DNA of 64,000 nt from Cunninghamella blakesleeana (Eukaryota > Mucoromycota > Mucoromycetes > Mucorales > Cunninghamellaceae), in contig JAFCIZ010000002.1 of the NCBI GenBank assembly GCA_017871115.1, positions 2,315,501 through 2,379,500 on the forward strand. Direction: 5' to 3'. The notes under the pieces were generated by a model. That model did no database searches. It worked only from the letters and a program-made list of their open reading frames with translations, and was not told the DNA's origin. Made by a program: the position numbers and the translations under genes. Shown here in pieces: positions 63,101-64,000 of this stretch. Position 1 is the stretch's first letter, and each line of letters opens with the position of its first letter.

Positions 63101-64000
63101 AAATTAATAAAAAACGGCGATTAAGTGTAGACAATAATATGGAGCATATACAACTGGAATCTGATAACAATAGTAATAGTACACCATTTATTCCTATGGA
63201 AACTTTAATTAATGTGAAACAAGAAGTAGATACACTTAAGAAAGACAATGATAAAAAAGACAAACGTATTATTCGATTAACTGAAGTATTTGAAAAGAAG
63301 ATTAGTGATTTTATGGAAAAAGTGGAAACACTTCTTGGTTATAAAATAACAGAGTCTGAAGACGGTGTTATTCGATTGGAGTCTACATTTGTTGATGGCA
63401 GAGATTTATCATTTCAAGTCACTTCTTTAATGAACGATCATGGGGTCATTAACGTGCTTGGGCGTAAAAAGGATGATTATATGTATACTTTACGAAGCAC
63501 CTATGAAACATTTATCACAAATCGTCATAGTATCCTTGGGTTTTTAAATGCTGCCACTTTAGAATTATTGGATAGGTATGTTAAATAATATAGTTGACAG
63601 GGCACATTTATTTATGTGTATACATGTTTGTGAATGAATGTATATTATATATTTATTTTTTATTTTTTTATTTTTTTATATTTTTATGTATAAATATAGA
63701 CAAACAGAAATATATAATCCAGCGGTAACACATGATTACATGAAACACGACTATATCGAAGAAGATCCTGTTGTTGATTCACAAGGTCATGAGCTTGTTA
63801 ACCCAAAGCCTATTGATCGTGAAGATGAATTGGATGAAGATTTTATAGCTCAAGCTGATGATAGTGGAGACGATGATTATGTAGAATATACAGAAACTGA
63901 CGAACTTGGTTATGATGACGATCGGTTAGAATACTTTAGCGGTCAAGATGAAGAAGACACTGAAGATTTTGATGGTAAAAAAATGAACCAAGAAATCATG
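60196..64000 (+). CDS. MAD1: Mad1-like spindle assembly checkpoint protein (3' end beyond window)
   Basis: Twelve exons: 60196..60219, 60330..60423, 60536..60684, 60808..60900, 60994..61170, 61292..61442, 61542..61749, 61872..62040, 62151..62279, 62366..62633, 62732..63575 and 63700..>64000. They give at least 869 residues, open to the end. Most of the length is coiled coil from about residue 45 to 690. Mad1 hallmarks are GVRILMLKNNPASIEYGIRK (the V-x-L-x-NP segment), then RLTEVFEKKISDFMEKVETL and LLGYKITESEDGVIRLESTF. The RWD-like C-terminal domain ends FLNAATLELLDRQT. Mad1 binds Mad2 at unattached kinetochores to delay anaphase. In known Mad1 proteins the chain stops about here, but this one continues with at least 95 acidic residues. 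Alternatively the last exon belongs to another transcript. Confidence 0.85.

Noticed and set aside
62820..63263. 147-residue minus-strand frame in Mad1
   Set aside because: Antisense of the coiled-coil coding exon; Ser/Cys/Phe-rich shadow.
1..64000. CRISPR arrays, operons, prophage, insertion sequences
   Set aside because: The window is nuclear fungal DNA with spliced genes; no spaced repeats or prokaryotic gene layout are present.
1..64000. tRNA and rRNA genes
   Set aside because: I looked for T-loop-like GGTTC-A-TCC blocks with paired arms and for rRNA-like GC-rich stretches by eye and found none that fold convincingly; a tRNAscan run would settle it.

Overview
The window reads as nuclear DNA of a very AT-rich, intron-rich fungus. 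The best fit is an early-diverging lineage, Mucoromycota and probably Mucorales-like. This rests on short introns (about 50-140 nt, mostly GTAAGT/GTAAAT...TAG), long AT, AAT and poly(A/T) tracts between genes, a fungal gene set (GH72 cell-wall enzyme, Pho88, Yap1-type bZIP, Zn2Cys6 factor) and a gene spacing of about 3-4 kb. The species cannot be told from this sequence. Most genes are split, so exon joins were built by hand from splice signals and reading-frame phase. Every join listed keeps an open frame.

Layout, left to right: 3' part of a Num1/Mcp5-type cortical PH-domain protein (+, 1-3813); Mus7/MMS22-like DNA-repair scaffold candidate (-, 4831-9100); PP4R1-like HEAT-repeat phosphatase subunit (+, 10314-13995); NDUFA4/MLRQ respiratory subunit (-, 14597-15169); Pho88/SND3 (-, 16672-17459); striatin (+, 18480-21896); Cbf1-like bHLH factor (+, 22351-22979); UNC93-like MFS protein (-, 23822-25314); a 5-kb gene-poor stretch (25315-30470); Yap1/Pap1-like bZIP (-, 30471-32506); small ankyrin protein (-, 33974-35057); a 1212-residue unrecognised membrane protein (-, 36227-40780); dolichol kinase (-, 41366-44534); mitochondrial release factor 1 (-, 45448-47282); decapping enzyme Dcp2 (+, 48197-49723); a small acidic unknown protein (+, 50494-50865); Zn2Cys6 factor (+, 51146-54491); glutamate 5-kinase (-, 54856-56428); Gas1-type glucanosyltransferase (+, 57774-59401); Mad1 checkpoint protein, cut by the window end (+, 60196->64000).

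The genes are mostly unrelated housekeeping genes, not a cluster or operon. Two encode phosphatase scaffolds (PP4R1, striatin), two act in the ER membrane (Pho88/SND3, dolichol kinase), two touch mitochondria (NDUFA4, mtRF1) and two act in genome maintenance or mitosis (Mus7-like, Mad1). Promoter motifs sometimes match gene function: an MCB box before the repair gene, and two opposed Cbf1-type sites before the Cbf1-like gene. A CCAAT box and a near-perfect palindrome lie before NDUFA4.

The most striking observation is in DCP2. One intron has no GT donor and begins ATATCCTTT and ends TAC, as a U12-type (minor spliceosome) AT-AC intron would. Removing it exactly restores the conserved Dcp2 sequence. 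Other points of note are micro-exons (a 7-nt first coding exon in PP4R1, an 11-nt exon inside the zinc cluster), an acidic extension on Mad1, and a structured GC-richer intergenic element near 59.6 kb.
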